From Saprospiraceae bacterium (GTDB taxonomy: Bacteria; Bacteroidota; Bacteroidia; Chitinophagales; Saprospiraceae): a stretch of DNA of 64,000 bases. Location of the stretch: positions 28,219 to 92,218 of the forward strand of contig JAEUUT010000143.1 in the NCBI GenBank assembly GCA_016787415.1, read 5' to 3'. The position numbers and the translations under genes were made by a program. Positions 8,845 through 17,904 of the stretch are shown here, in pieces. The first letter of the stretch is position 1, and the number at the start of each line of letters is the position of its first letter. Below the pieces are notes generated by a model that did not search any database, had not been told where the DNA came from, and saw only the letters and a program-made list of their open reading frames with translations.

Positions 8845-9807
8845 ATGTCAACTAAAATGCTTTCAATACTAAGTTACCTTATCATTGCCGGAATGCTGAT
8901 TTTTCTGGTATTCATGTCAGGAGAAAGCAGAGGAGGGGGAGATGCAGCCACCAGGGGCCTGGGCAAATACTTGATATTGCTGCCTATTGTGGCAATTGTC
9001 TGTCTGGTGGTATTCAATCTGCCGACAAGCCATTGGATCAAGTACTTCGGGCTTGTCATCGGCTTTTTATGCGTTGTTGCATTGGTCGTCTTTTTGCTCG
9101 CATTGTCAGGTTCTAGTTTGATTTTTCAGGATACCCGAACACCTCGTGAACCACCACAATATGAAGACCCGATTTTAACACAATTATTTGATGCCTTCCA
9201 TAAGGGCAAAGTGAAACAGTGGAAAACTTTGCTGCAATCGCATCCAGAACATGTTCAACACAAAAAATTGTTGCAAGATATTTTGTACGATGCCAATGCA
9301 GACGATGAATCGAATACGCGCAAACTGGAGGCCGTAAAATATATGCTCGACGCTGGCGCAAAAATTGACACCAGCAATTGCAGCAATCTTGCTTTTTTTG
9401 CCAGTTCCGGAAAAACCGACTTCATCGAATTGCTTTTGCAGCATGGCGCTGATCCGAATTGTATTCCATGGCCAGGGGAAACAGTACTTTGTTTTTCCAT
9501 AGGAAGTTATTATGAAGAAGGAACAGTTATTGATTTGCTTGTGAAGTATGGAGCCGACGTCCATGCAAAAAAATATGACCAACAACACCAAGATAGCATC
9601 CCTCCTCTTTTATATGCTGCATATTATGGGCGGTGGCATTGTTGCCAGACCTTGTTGAAAAACGGAGCCGACCCCCATTTCAAGAATAAAGACGGTGTCA
9701 GCATTAAAGATTTTATTCTTAAAGAATCCGAAAAATCTAAGGATCATCTTTACTACCAGGAGCCGGAGTTCTTGAAATTAGTGGAGCAAATTAAACATTA
9801 TCAATAA
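8845..9807 (+). CDS. Membrane protein with ankyrin repeats
   Basis: 320 residues. Three hydrophobic helices (about residues 6-25, 38-58 and 62-85) are followed by a soluble domain with four to five ankyrin-type repeats from about 110 to 300. Examples are KYMLDAGAKIDTSNCSNLAF, ELLLQHGADPN, DLLVKYGADVHAKK and TLLKNGADPHFKNKDG. Ankyrin repeats bind other proteins, presumably in the cytoplasm here. The gene starts 24 bases after the previous stop. Specific partner unknown. Confidence 0.75.
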   Translation: MSTKMLSILSYLIIAGMLIFLVFMSGESRGGGDAATRGLGKYLILLPIVAIVCLVVFNLPTSHWIKYFGLVIGFLCVVALVVFLLALSGSSLIFQDTRTPREPPQYEDPILTQLFDAFHKGKVKQWKTLLQSHPEHVQHKKLLQDILYDANADDESNTRKLEAVKYMLDAGAKIDTSNCSNLAFFASSGKTDFIELLLQHGADPNCIPWPGETVLCFSIGSYYEEGTVIDLLVKYGADVHAKKYDQQHQDSIPPLLYAAYYGRWHCCQTLLKNGADPHFKNKDGVSIKDFILKESEKSKDHLYYQEPEFLKLVEQIKHYQ

Positions 9808-9887
9808 CGGATTGCAATTGGAAGCGAATGATGCTTCAAATATTGTAATAGTGCCAAAAGTGCAGCGCAGGCAACAACAACACAAAA

Positions 9888-10469
9888 ATGCAAGACATCC
9901 TCTTTGATTTCATATCAAAATACATCTCTCTTACAGAAGAAGAGAAGAACACAATCCTTTCTTTGAACATTTTTCGCTCGGTAAAGAAAGGCACTACCCT
10001 ACTCCAGGAAGGTCAAAAATCAAAAGACAGTTACTTCGTTCTAAAAGGTTGTATTCGAACATATTATGTCATTGATGGCGAAGAAAAAACCACTGCTTTC
10101 TACACAGAAATGGAGGCACTGACACCCCATTGTGTGATAAACAAAACGCCGTCGGAATATTATGTAAGTTGTATAGAAGACACGATACTTACTGTGTCCG
10201 ATTCTGATATGGAAGTAGAAGTAAACAGTAAATTTCCAAAATTTGAAACCATGTGCAGGATAATGGCCGAAGAACTTTTAGCCAAACAACGCGTAGACTT
10301 TGACGCGTTCAAGACTTCTTCGCCTGAACAACGATACCTGAACTTATTAGAAAAAAGACCGGACCTCGTCCAACGTGTTCCACAACACCAGTTAGCGAGT
10401 TATTTGGGCATCAAACCTCAGTCCTTGAGCAGGCTACGAGCCAGAATTCTGGAGAAACGTATTTCTTAA
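9888..10469 (+). CDS. Crp/Fnr-family transcriptional regulator
   Basis: 193 residues. The N-terminal cyclic-nucleotide-binding beta-roll (about 15-115) includes VKKGTTLLQEGQKSKDSYFV, and the C-terminal helix-turn-helix (about 150-190) includes HQLASYLGIKPQSLSRLRAR. No FNR-type cysteine cluster is seen. Bacteroidota carry many short Crp-like regulators of this type, whose ligands are mostly unknown. A cAMP-producing cyclase lies three genes upstream, so a functional link is possible but untested. Confidence 0.85.
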   Translation: MQDILFDFISKYISLTEEEKNTILSLNIFRSVKKGTTLLQEGQKSKDSYFVLKGCIRTYYVIDGEEKTTAFYTEMEALTPHCVINKTPSEYYVSCIEDTILTVSDSDMEVEVNSKFPKFETMCRIMAEELLAKQRVDFDAFKTSSPEQRYLNLLEKRPDLVQRVPQHQLASYLGIKPQSLSRLRARILEKRIS

Positions 10470-10502
10470 CTTAAGTGAACGAGTCGTCGTATCTCACCCA
10501 TC

Positions 10503-10510
10503 TACTTTTG
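10503..10510 (+). promoter_or_regulatory. Candidate -7 promoter box (TACTTTTG)
   Basis: TACTTTTG fits the Bacteroidota -7 consensus TAnnTTTG and lies 31 bases before the ATG at 10542. I see no clear TTG at -33. Confidence 0.45.
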
Positions 10511-10541
10511 CAGCATCGTTTTACAACAATTAAAAAATGCT

Positions 10542-11168
10542 ATGCAAAAGAACGTTTTATGGATGGTACTTGCCTTCGTGTTGGCAGGCAGTACACAGGT
10601 GAATGCACAATATTCCAAGCAAGACAGTACCTACAAAAAGTATTTTGTTGGAAGTACCTTCCTGATGTTAGGAAATTTTATTCCTGACGATCCCAATCCG
10701 CCCGGGTTCATACAATTAAACATTGGATACCGGATTACGCGTAAAGATGTTGTTTTTCTGGAACTGAAAAGATCCAGATTTGCCTGGCCATTGGGTATCC
10801 CCTGGGGCAAATCATTTGATGCGCCCGGAGAAAACTACCCCGGGCATATACGCCAGCATGTCCTTGGACTGGCATACAATCATTTTTGGTGGAAAGGGTT
10901 GTATACCGGAGTTCATGCCATGCATGCTTTTCAAAAATACATAAATGAGGATGATAAGAAGATTACCAATGGATACACCTTGTTTATGACCTACCGCTTG
11001 GGTTACCAGGTCAGGCTATTTAAAAACCGTTTCTTTATAGAACCTTCTATTGGTTTGACGCATTGGCCCATCAAAACGAATACGCCAGAGTCTTTTGAAT
11101 CAAAAGAAAGTAAATGGCCCAAATACTTTGCTTATGAACCAGGCCTTCATTTTGGGTTTAATTTTTAA
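10542..11168 (+). CDS. Putative outer-membrane beta-barrel protein
   Basis: 208 residues. The signal peptide ends near residue 19-21 (LAGSTQVNAQ). The remainder alternates aromatic-rich strands and short turns (QLNIGYRITRKDVVFLELKR, GYTLFMTYRLGYQVRLF, RFFIEPSIGLTHWP) and ends in FGFNF. A terminal aromatic strand is typical of small outer-membrane barrels. I do not recognise a named family. The next gene follows after 10 bases. Confidence 0.6.
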   Translation: MQKNVLWMVLAFVLAGSTQVNAQYSKQDSTYKKYFVGSTFLMLGNFIPDDPNPPGFIQLNIGYRITRKDVVFLELKRSRFAWPLGIPWGKSFDAPGENYPGHIRQHVLGLAYNHFWWKGLYTGVHAMHAFQKYINEDDKKITNGYTLFMTYRLGYQVRLFKNRFFIEPSIGLTHWPIKTNTPESFESKESKWPKYFAYEPGLHFGFNF

Positions 11169-11178
11169 TCGATCTTGT

Positions 11179-11610
11179 ATGGCTACGCAGAAAACAGCAC
11201 AAAATGCACTGGAGGACATCAAAGTCAGTTTGAAAGGGAAACTTGCTTCACTGTGGGCGACTTTGATGTTTCTCTATATCTATGTCGATCATTTCCACTT
11301 GTTTATGCCGAACAAGGTGGCAGATATACAGGCTGGGCGCGTATTTACATTTGATATTACGCAAGGATTTCTTTTGGGAACACTCGCCTCCATGACAATT
11401 CCGGCTCTGATGATTTTCCTTTCTGTGGCGCTGCCAGCCAAGATAAATCGCTGGACGAATATCATTATTGCGGCGATTTTTATTCCCTATTCATTGTTTA
11501 ATCTGGCAGGAGAAGCCTGGATGCACATGGTATTTGGCGCTGTTGTAGAAGTCGTGCTGCTTTGTCTGATTATTCGTTATGCATGGAAATGGCCTCGGGT
11601 AGAAAAATAA
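11179..11610 (+). CDS. Four-helix integral membrane protein (DUF6326-like)
   Basis: 143 residues from ATG 11179; the open frame extends upstream, but that part overlaps the preceding gene and reads as its shadow. Four hydrophobic segments are visible: LWATLMFLYIYVDHFHLF, FLLGTLASMTIPALMIFLSV, NIIIAAIFIPYSLFNLAGE and MVFGAVVEVVLLCLIIRYAW. The layout resembles DUF6326 membrane proteins, which have no assigned function. Probably in an operon with the gene at 10542. Confidence 0.65.
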   Translation: MATQKTAQNALEDIKVSLKGKLASLWATLMFLYIYVDHFHLFMPNKVADIQAGRVFTFDITQGFLLGTLASMTIPALMIFLSVALPAKINRWTNIIIAAIFIPYSLFNLAGEAWMHMVFGAVVEVVLLCLIIRYAWKWPRVEK

Positions 11611-11668
11611 AAAACGGGTAGGCTGTCCTCTTCAACAACCAGCGGCACCCTGCTTCCCAATCGTTTTT

Positions 11669-11757
11669 GTCCACTCTACGCCTTGTGTCCCTCGTGTCCG
11701 TCGTGGTTAAAAAAATAAACCACGAAGCGCTCGAAGAACACAAAGCGTAGGGTGGAC
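11669..11757. repeat. Long imperfect palindrome
   Basis: Arms 11669-11708 and 11718-11757 (40 nt each) are largely complementary around a 9-nt A-rich loop; the inner part is GTGGTT/AACCAC. A T-run follows at 11758-11766, so it could terminate transcription from the membrane-protein gene. The phrases resemble widespread intergenic repeats of the AACCACGAAG type. The rest of 11611-11936 holds no gene that I can support. Confidence 0.7.
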
Positions 11758-11936
11758 TTTTTTTTTCTATCAATATTATTTTTGGGCTCTCATTTGCGAA
11801 ACCGAAAAGTTGCACATACATTTGCAACCGATTGGTTTCATTAAACCTGAAATACAGATGAGTAGAGACATTTTTCAGAACATTGCCGCTTTCATCAATT
11901 AGACAACCTGTTGACAATCATTAAAAAAACACAAAA

Positions 11937-12434
11937 ATGAGCCATTCACAATTTGACTTTACCGTTGACAAGTCAACCCATTCCGTATTCATCAACAGAG
12001 AATTTGATGCGGAACAATCCCTGGTTTGGGACGCATTTACAAAGCAAGAACTGCTTGACCAGTGGTGGGCGCCCAAACCCTGGATGTCAAGAACAAAATC
12101 TATGGACTTCAAAGTGGGTGGAAGAAGATTTTATGCTATGGTCAGCCCGGAGGGGCAAGAGCATTGGGCCATTCAGAAATATACTTCGATTAGTCCAATA
12201 ACCCATTTCAAAATGTTCAATGCATTTGCAGATCAAGATGAAAACCCTCAATTGCCAGGTTCTGACTGGGATTTTCATTTCAGCGAACAAAATGGCATTA
12301 CAAAAGTGAGCATTACCATTTACAATGACTCCCTTGAACGCATGGAGAAAATGATTGAAATGGGCTTTAAAGAAGGATTTACGGCGACTTTAAATGCACT
12401 GCAAGAACTATTGAGTCATATAAAAACAAGTTGA
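11937..12434 (+). CDS. SRPBCC/AHSA1-domain protein
   Basis: 165 residues. This is a START-like ligand-binding or Aha1-C-terminal-type fold. Visible signatures are [20 protein letters not shown] near residues 20-40, then [20 protein letters not shown] and the C-terminal helix [17 protein letters not shown]. Members bind hydrophobic ligands or help stress responses; no specific ligand can be read. Its stop lies 4 bases from the end of the convergent msrB gene. Confidence 0.85.
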   Translation: MSHSQFDFTVDKSTHSVFINREFDAEQSLVWDAFTKQELLDQWWAPKPWMSRTKSMDFKVGGRRFYAMVSPEGQEHWAIQKYTSISPITHFKMFNAFADQDENPQLPGSDWDFHFSEQNGITKVSITIYNDSLERMEKMIEMGFKEGFTATLNALQELLSHIKTS

Positions 12435-12437
12435 GAC

Positions 12438-12821
12438 CTATTCTCCCGCCACAAACCGTATCGACAGCGAATTCACACAGTGGCGTGTATTCTTGGCCGT
12501 CATACGTTCTCCATCAAATACGTGGCCCAGGTGGCCGCCGCAGTTGGCGCACACAATTTCGGTTCTTTTCATGCCAAAAGAGTTGTCCACATGGCGTTCG
12601 ATAGCGCCCGGAATTTCATCGTCGAAAGAAGGCCAGCCGCAGCCGCTGTCGAATTTATCGGAACTGCGGTACAGCGGTGCATTGCAGCGGCGGCAAATAA
12701 ACATACCGACGCCCTTGTGGTGGTTGTATTCGCCGGTAAATGCCCTTTCCGTACCTTTTTGTTCGATGACATACGCTTCTTCGGGCGTCAGGGCATTCCA
12801 GTTTTGATGGTTGTTTTCCAT
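12438..12821 (-). CDS. msrB: Peptide-methionine (R)-S-oxide reductase
   Basis: 127 residues from the ATG at 12821 ([15 protein letters not shown]); an open extension upstream lacks family similarity. MsrB reduces methionine-R-sulfoxide in proteins. Seen here: zinc-binding CRRC and CANC pairs, [21 protein letters not shown], and RHCVNSLSI containing the catalytic cysteine. The length is that of single-domain MsrB, and no export signal is seen, so it is likely cytoplasmic. It lies 48 bases after the cytochrome peroxidase gene on the same strand, consistent with oxidative-stress repair. Confidence 0.95.
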   Translation of the reverse strand: MENNHQNWNALTPEEAYVIEQKGTERAFTGEYNHHKGVGMFICRRCNAPLYRSSDKFDSGCGWPSFDDEIPGAIERHVDNSFGMKRTEIVCANCGGHLGHVFDGERMTAKNTRHCVNSLSIRFVAGE

Positions 12822-12869
12822 GCAAGTTGTTTTTGAAATCGCAGTATTAACAAACAAACAGGCAAAAAG

Positions 12870-13808
12870 TTACCTAAGAAACCGATCATCTGTAAGCGCT
12901 TCCAGAAATGCTTTCAGGTCGGCCTTTTCTTCCACCGTCAGCCGCAGCGGTTCGCGCAGCAAGGTATCCCGGTTGATGCCGCCCGGCACAAAACGATCGG
13001 GCGTATCATAAAAATCGATCACCTCTTCCAGGGTTTTAAACATGCCGTTGTGCATGTATGGCGCAGTAACGGCTATGTTCCGGAGCCCGGGCACTTTGAA
13101 TTTGCCCAGATCGGCGCTGTCTTTCGTAATGTCATATCGGCCCCGGTCGTTCAATTGGCCCGTGCCGGTGTAAAGGCCAACGTTTCTAAATTCGTCGCCA
13201 GTAAAATCCGGGGAAAAATGGCAATCAAAACACTTGCCTTTGTTCATGAACAGCCGACGACCGCGCCGGGCGGATTCGCTCATGCCGCCATCCATGCCTC
13301 GTGCCGAACGATCAAACGGCGTATCGGAGGTTTCGAGCGTGCGGACATAGGCTGCCAGTGCCTGCGCCAGCGCATCCATATCTGCCTGTTTGCCAAATAG
13401 TTGTACAAAAGCAGGTCCGTAAACCGAGTGCTGTTGAAGCCGCCGGGTAACCAGGTCTGCCGTGGCCCGCATTTCCACAGTATCCTGTATCGGCATCAGC
13501 ACCTGCTGCTCGAGTGTGGCGGCTCTTCCGTCGTAAAAAAAATGCTCCCGGGAAGCCATATTCGTGATGCCCTGCGCGTTGCGTCGGCCCAGCCTACCCC
13601 CTACCCCGCGGCTCACTGCCGTGGTATCTGCAAAACCGAACTTCGGGATGTGGCAACTGGCGCAACTAATTGTGCTATCGAGCGAAAGTATCGGATCAAA
13701 AAACAAACGTTCTCCGAGTTGTTCCGGAGTATCAAATGTTGCATTTTCAAAGGCGAACACAAGGCCCAGCAACAGGAACGAAACCGCTAAAAAGGTAGTA
13801 CGCTTCAT
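12870..13808 (-). CDS. Di-haem cytochrome c peroxidase (MauG/CcpA family)
   Basis: 312 residues with a signal peptide (LAVSFLLLGLVFAF). Two haem c attachment motifs are visible, CASCH near residue 49 and CFDCH near residue 193, with the N-haem region carrying RNAQGITNMA and the C-terminal half APYMHNGMFKTLEEVIDFY. Proteins of this family reduce hydrogen peroxide in the periplasm using electrons from cytochrome c; some are MauG-like oxidases. The start is the ATG at 13808, which has a -7 box only four bases upstream. Confidence 0.9.
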   Translation of the reverse strand: MKRTTFLAVSFLLLGLVFAFENATFDTPEQLGERLFFDPILSLDSTISCASCHIPKFGFADTTAVSRGVGGRLGRRNAQGITNMASREHFFYDGRAATLEQQVLMPIQDTVEMRATADLVTRRLQQHSVYGPAFVQLFGKQADMDALAQALAAYVRTLETSDTPFDRSARGMDGGMSESARRGRRLFMNKGKCFDCHFSPDFTGDEFRNVGLYTGTGQLNDRGRYDITKDSADLGKFKVPGLRNIAVTAPYMHNGMFKTLEEVIDFYDTPDRFVPGGINRDTLLREPLRLTVEEKADLKAFLEALTDDRFLR

Positions 13809-13812
13809 GCAG

Positions 13813-13820
13813 CAAAAGTA
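13813..13820 (-). promoter_or_regulatory. -7 box (TACTTTTG) right at the cytochrome peroxidase start
   Basis: On the minus strand TACTTTTG (13820 to 13813) ends four bases before the ATG at 13808. With the usual 5-7 nt from -7 box to transcription start, the mRNA would begin at or next to the start codon. Confidence 0.5.
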
Positions 13821-13950
13821 AGGTACCTGACAATTTTGTAACTAACAATCTAAAAACAAGCGGCTCAATAGACTGTTAATGTGAAAAAAGTTAATTTTCG
13901 GGAAAATAGACGTTCCCTACAGTTTTTTTTAATAACCAAATCCGAATCAC

Positions 13951-15618
13951 ATGAAGTATTTTTTTACACTGTTTATTCTTTTTTCAGGCGCTTCAATTTT
14001 TTCTCAAACCGCGCCCAATTTTACGGTAACCACCTCCGATGGAGATGTTAGAACCCTATACAACGATTACCTGAATCAGGGAAAAGTAGTAGTTATAGAG
14101 GCATTTTTTACTACCTGTCCGCCCTGCAATACCCATGCCCCTTATTGGCAAGCATTGTACCAAAGTCAGTTGACCGCCCATCCCAATAAGGTAGAATTTA
14201 TCATGCTGAGCACGCTGCAGTCGGATAACAATACCAAAGTAGCCATTTACAAAAACAGCAAAGGACTGACGATGCCGGGAGTAGGAAATGATGGCGGCGG
14301 ACTGGCTGCTATTCTACCCTACATGACTGGCCAGTTTGGGGAATTTCAGGGTACTCCCACGTTCATCGTAATCGATACAGATGGGCATGTCACGTTTGAT
14401 ATACGCGGTACCAGTCCACAAAACACGATGGATCTGATCGCGCAGCAGATCACGGCTTCTCTGGCTGAAAACTGTTCAATTCTGACGCCTTCTGGAATGC
14501 CCATTGGAAATGTCCAGATCAGCGCCACTACACCCAATATGACCGCCAATATCACCGCTTCCATTACTTACAGCCTGTCGAGTATCACACAATTGCAAAA
14601 TGCGACTTACACCATTTCGGCTACAAAAGAAGATGACAACGGCCCGTTATCAGGGGTCACAACTTTCGATCTGGTGCTCATCAGCAAACATATTCTTGGA
14701 CTGGAAATATTGACTCAACCCTGGAAGTTGACGGCAGCAGATATGAATTGCAACGGAATGATTACAACTTTCGACATCGTAGTAGGCCGAAAAGTAATCC
14801 TGGGCATCGACAATAATTTTCCTTGCAGTAATTGGAGATTTATTCCTGACGGAGAGTCGATGCAAGCCAGCAATGGCGGTTGTGTGAATTTGATTGGCGT
14901 GAGGCTGGGTGATGTCACCGGCGATTACTTCGCGCCTCCTGCTTCCGAACGCGCCCCGCTTGTGTTGCAGACAACAGACCGGCAGGTAAAAGCAGGCGAG
15001 TCCGTCCTGATTCCTTTGTTTTCCACAGAGCAAATATCAGCCAGAAGTTTTCAACTAGGCATCGGTATTGATCCAAAATCATTGCAAATCAACCAGTTGA
15101 GTTCGGCCCAATTGCCAGGTTTTGACCCTGCATCCTGCACCAATTTGAGTGCAGCAGCCTCGGGTCGACTGCCTGTTTTATGGATAGACGGTAGTGTGGC
15201 CGACATCAACCCGGATATTCCGGTGCTGACCATACAAGCCACGGTGCTGAAGGATGGCCTGCTCTCCGACATGTTTCGCCTGGAGCCATCGGTTTTGTCA
15301 TCGGAAATGTTCGACGCCGAAGCACGGCCTGTATCGCTTGATCTGAATTGGCGTGCACAGCAAAATGAAGCAGCCGATGCATGGCGGGTTTTCCCCAACC
15401 CCGCTCGTTCCTCATTTTACCTGAACTATACCAGCGAGGAGAAAGAAAATGGACTTATCCAGGTGGTGGATATGCAAGGAAAAACGGTGCTGGAACAAAA
15501 CGTTTTGCTGGAAAAAGGGGAAAACCAGTGGGCGCTTCAGGTAAAAAACAATGCACCCGGATTACATGCGATCAAATTAAATGGCCGTCCTTTGGGCAGT
15601 ATTTTACTTGGTTTGTAA
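13951..15618 (+). CDS. Secreted thioredoxin-like protein with dockerin-like module and T9SS sorting domain
   Basis: 555 residues. The signal peptide ends near residue 19 (GASIFSQ). A TlpA/AhpC-like thioredoxin domain (about 20-170) has the redox pair C56-P-P-C59. A duplicated dockerin-like segment (about 235-275: FDLVLISKHILGLE, then DMNCNGMITTFDIVVGRKVI) carries calcium-loop-like Asp/Asn residues. A cohesin-like beta domain follows (about 330-455). The last 80 residues (VFPNPARSSFYLNY through GLHAIKL) match the type IX secretion C-terminal sorting domain. It is probably exported to the cell surface. Redox plus dockerin-like plus sorting domain in one chain is uncommon. Confidence 0.8.
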   Translation: MKYFFTLFILFSGASIFSQTAPNFTVTTSDGDVRTLYNDYLNQGKVVVIEAFFTTCPPCNTHAPYWQALYQSQLTAHPNKVEFIMLSTLQSDNNTKVAIYKNSKGLTMPGVGNDGGGLAAILPYMTGQFGEFQGTPTFIVIDTDGHVTFDIRGTSPQNTMDLIAQQITASLAENCSILTPSGMPIGNVQISATTPNMTANITASITYSLSSITQLQNATYTISATKEDDNGPLSGVTTFDLVLISKHILGLEILTQPWKLTAADMNCNGMITTFDIVVGRKVILGIDNNFPCSNWRFIPDGESMQASNGGCVNLIGVRLGDVTGDYFAPPASERAPLVLQTTDRQVKAGESVLIPLFSTEQISARSFQLGIGIDPKSLQINQLSSAQLPGFDPASCTNLSAAASGRLPVLWIDGSVADINPDIPVLTIQATVLKDGLLSDMFRLEPSVLSSEMFDAEARPVSLDLNWRAQQNEAADAWRVFPNPARSSFYLNYTSEEKENGLIQVVDMQGKTVLEQNVLLEKGENQWALQVKNNAPGLHAIKLNGRPLGSILLGL

Positions 15619-15634
15619 GAAACTGTTCAAAAAC

Positions 15635-16663
15635 ATGCATGAAGTGTATATGCGCCGGTGCCTTGATCTGGCGCTGCTGGGCGCAGGTCATGTTTCCCCC
15701 AATCCAATGGTCGGCGCGTTGCTTGTGTGTGAAGGCCGAATCATTGGCGAGGGCTGGCACCAACGCTGGGGAGGCCCCCATGCGGAAGTGAATTGTGTCC
15801 GTTCTGTGAAACAGGAAGACCGTCATTTGATTCCGCTTTCTACGCTGTATTGTACGCTGGAACCTTGCTTCCACTTTGGCAAAACGCCGCCCTGTGTCGA
15901 TTTGATTCTAAAAGAAGGGATTTCGAAGGTTGTTATCGCCAATGAAGACCCCAACCCAAAAGTAGCGGGCCAAAGCGTACAAAAAATGCGTGCAGCAGGA
16001 ATTGTAGTGGAAACTGGCGTTTTAGCACAGGAAGCAGCCTTTTTAAACCGTGCATTTTTTCATTCCATCCGTTTTAAAAAACCCTATGTGGTGCTCAAAT
16101 GGGCACAAAGCGCTGATGGGTTCCTGGGGCGACAAGGGGAAAGGACAGCCATCTCGGGCCCCTGGACGCAACGCCTGGTGCATCGCTGGCGCAGCGAACT
16201 GGACGCCATCCTCACAGGTACACAAACAGTGCTGACCGACAATCCCAAACTGGATGCCCGGCTGTATGGAGGAAAAAATCCTTTGCGCATTACATTTGAT
16301 ATTGAAAAGAAAATTTCGGCTGAGTATAATATTTTAGATGACTCGGCGCCGACCTGGATATTCGGCCCAATGCGCGAAGGCTCCTTTCAGCAGACGGAAT
16401 TTATCCCGTCCGATAGCCCCGTTTCGTTAGAAGGGTTGTTGAACAGGTTGTATGAAAACAACCGCGCCACCCTCCTGGTAGAAGGTGGCGCGCAGGTATT
16501 GACAACATTTCTGGATAGTGGCCTGTGGAACGAGATCAGGCTGATAGAGGGTTCTGGAAGCCTGGGAGGCGGCGTCAAAGCGCCGACATTGCCAGAAGGC
16601 CTGGTCTTGCATGAGCAATTTCAGGTTGACCAAGACAACATCCGGATTTTCCTTAAAAGGTAA
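15635..16663 (+). CDS. ribD: Bifunctional riboflavin biosynthesis deaminase/reductase
   Basis: 342 residues from ATG 15635 (MHEVYMRRCLDLALLGAG); the longer frame overlaps the previous gene. RibD deaminates 2,5-diamino-6-ribosylamino-4(3H)-pyrimidinone 5'-phosphate and then reduces the ribosyl group. The N-terminal cytidine-deaminase-like domain has the zinc motif HAEVNCV and PC-x8-PPC (EPCFHFGKTPPC). The C-terminal NADPH-dependent reductase domain starts near residue 145 (PYVVLKWAQSADGF). No other riboflavin gene is adjacent. Its stop directly abuts that of the convergent next gene. Confidence 0.95.
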   Translation: MHEVYMRRCLDLALLGAGHVSPNPMVGALLVCEGRIIGEGWHQRWGGPHAEVNCVRSVKQEDRHLIPLSTLYCTLEPCFHFGKTPPCVDLILKEGISKVVIANEDPNPKVAGQSVQKMRAAGIVVETGVLAQEAAFLNRAFFHSIRFKKPYVVLKWAQSADGFLGRQGERTAISGPWTQRLVHRWRSELDAILTGTQTVLTDNPKLDARLYGGKNPLRITFDIEKKISAEYNILDDSAPTWIFGPMREGSFQQTEFIPSDSPVSLEGLLNRLYENNRATLLVEGGAQVLTTFLDSGLWNEIRLIEGSGSLGGGVKAPTLPEGLVLHEQFQVDQDNIRIFLKR

Positions 16664-17398
16664 TCACTGCTCCTTTTCCCGGCTCACATTCCCCGAACCA
16701 CTCACATCGGAATCCACACTTGGGTCGCCGGTATAGAACACATTGCCGGAACCAGAAACATGCGCTTCAATGCGCTGGTTTACATGTGCATAAATGGAAC
16801 CAGAACCGGCGACATGCGCCTTTAATTCATTGATAGTCAGTTTTTTAGCATTTATTTCACCACTGCCGCTGATGTGTGTTTCCGCATTGTTGGCAGTACC
16901 GCCGATTTCAACATTTCCACTTCCGCTCACACTGCATTCCAGGGCTCCGAAGGTAGCCTGCAACATGGTGAGGTCGCCGGAGCCAGACACCGCGATTTCC
17001 ATTTTTTCGGATTGAATGGGCGTTTCTACCTTGATTTTTCCACTACCCGACACAGACAATTCGTCGAACGAAGGCCCGCTGACCACAAGTGTTATTTCTT
17101 TGGAAGAAGAAACATTTTCATCAAAGTAAACGTGCAGTACGCCATTTTCGACCTCCGTTTTAAGCAAGGGCAGCAAATTGCCCTGTGCGCGCGCTTCTAC
17201 CGAGTAGGAAGGGGCAACACGAATTTCTATATCGCCGGGAATATCCGATTGCACGCCATGAAATCCGTCGACATTTCGTGTTTCTGTTTGTACCGGCCCG
17301 GTACCTTCCGTGCCGTTGCCCATAAATGAACAATGAAAACTGCGTTTGCCAAACATAAATATGCCGACCAGCAGCATGAAAATAATCAGATACCGCAT
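16664..17398 (-). CDS. DUF2807 (head-GIN-like) envelope protein
   Basis: 244 residues from ATG 17398; the upstream extension is charged and puts the hydrophobic segment out of place. The N-terminal hydrophobic helix is YLIIFMLLVGIFMFG. The rest is a right-handed beta structure of short repeats with the recurrent phrase SGSG (VSGSGKIKVE, VSGSGDLTM, VSGSGNVEIGG, ISGSGEINAKK, VAGSGSIYA), characteristic of DUF2807 'putative auto-transporter adhesin, head GIN domain' proteins. Probably periplasmic or surface-exposed; function unknown. Confidence 0.85.
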   Translation of the reverse strand: MRYLIIFMLLVGIFMFGKRSFHCSFMGNGTEGTGPVQTETRNVDGFHGVQSDIPGDIEIRVAPSYSVEARAQGNLLPLLKTEVENGVLHVYFDENVSSSKEITLVVSGPSFDELSVSGSGKIKVETPIQSEKMEIAVSGSGDLTMLQATFGALECSVSGSGNVEIGGTANNAETHISGSGEINAKKLTINELKAHVAGSGSIYAHVNQRIEAHVSGSGNVFYTGDPSVDSDVSGSGNVSREKEQ

Positions 17399-17530
17399 TG
17401 GATTGGGTTGTTTTGTTTTGAAAATTATTTCCTGATTTTCAGGAACTTTGCGTTTCATTCTGCGCAAAGATGTCGATTTGACACCTTGCTTTCGGCGCAG
17501 GTTACACTAAAATTTCAAATTTTTCCCGAG

Positions 17531-17902
17531 ATGCTCTGGCCGCTGCTCCAACTTGGCTTTTTACTTCTTTCTCCTGTTACCATTCCAGATGCTGCTCCGG
17601 TGGTGAAATGGACAACAGAACAGGAACACGATTTTGGGAATCTGAAGCAGGGCTGGCCCGAAACATTCACTTTTCGGTTTAAAAACGTCCATGCTGATAC
17701 CATTTTGTTGCAAACCGTGCGCACCACCTGCGGCTGCACGGCTGCCAACTGGACAGAAACGCCCATTGCACCCGGGCAGGAAGGCCAAGTCAGGGTGGAA
17801 TACGATGCTTATCAGGGAGGAGATTTTGACAAAAAAATACGCGTCTTTTTCGACGCCCAGCGCAAGCCGGAAATCCTGCGCATACGTGGTACGGTGAAGT
17901 AG
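17531..17902 (+). CDS. DUF1573 domain protein
   Basis: 123 residues from ATG 17531 (MLWPLLQLGFLLLSPVT), giving an N-terminal signal-like segment. The DUF1573 (HYDIN/ASPM-like Ig fold) signature is clear: HDFGNLKQG, FRFKN, RTTCGCTAANW, IAPGQEGQVRVEY and FDKKIRVF. Such proteins are very common in Bacteroidota and presumably sit in the periplasm; no activity is known. It is convergent with recF, the two stops separated by two bases. Confidence 0.85.
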   Translation: MLWPLLQLGFLLLSPVTIPDAAPVVKWTTEQEHDFGNLKQGWPETFTFRFKNVHADTILLQTVRTTCGCTAANWTETPIAPGQEGQVRVEYDAYQGGDFDKKIRVFFDAQRKPEILRIRGTVK

Positions 17903-17904
17903 AG

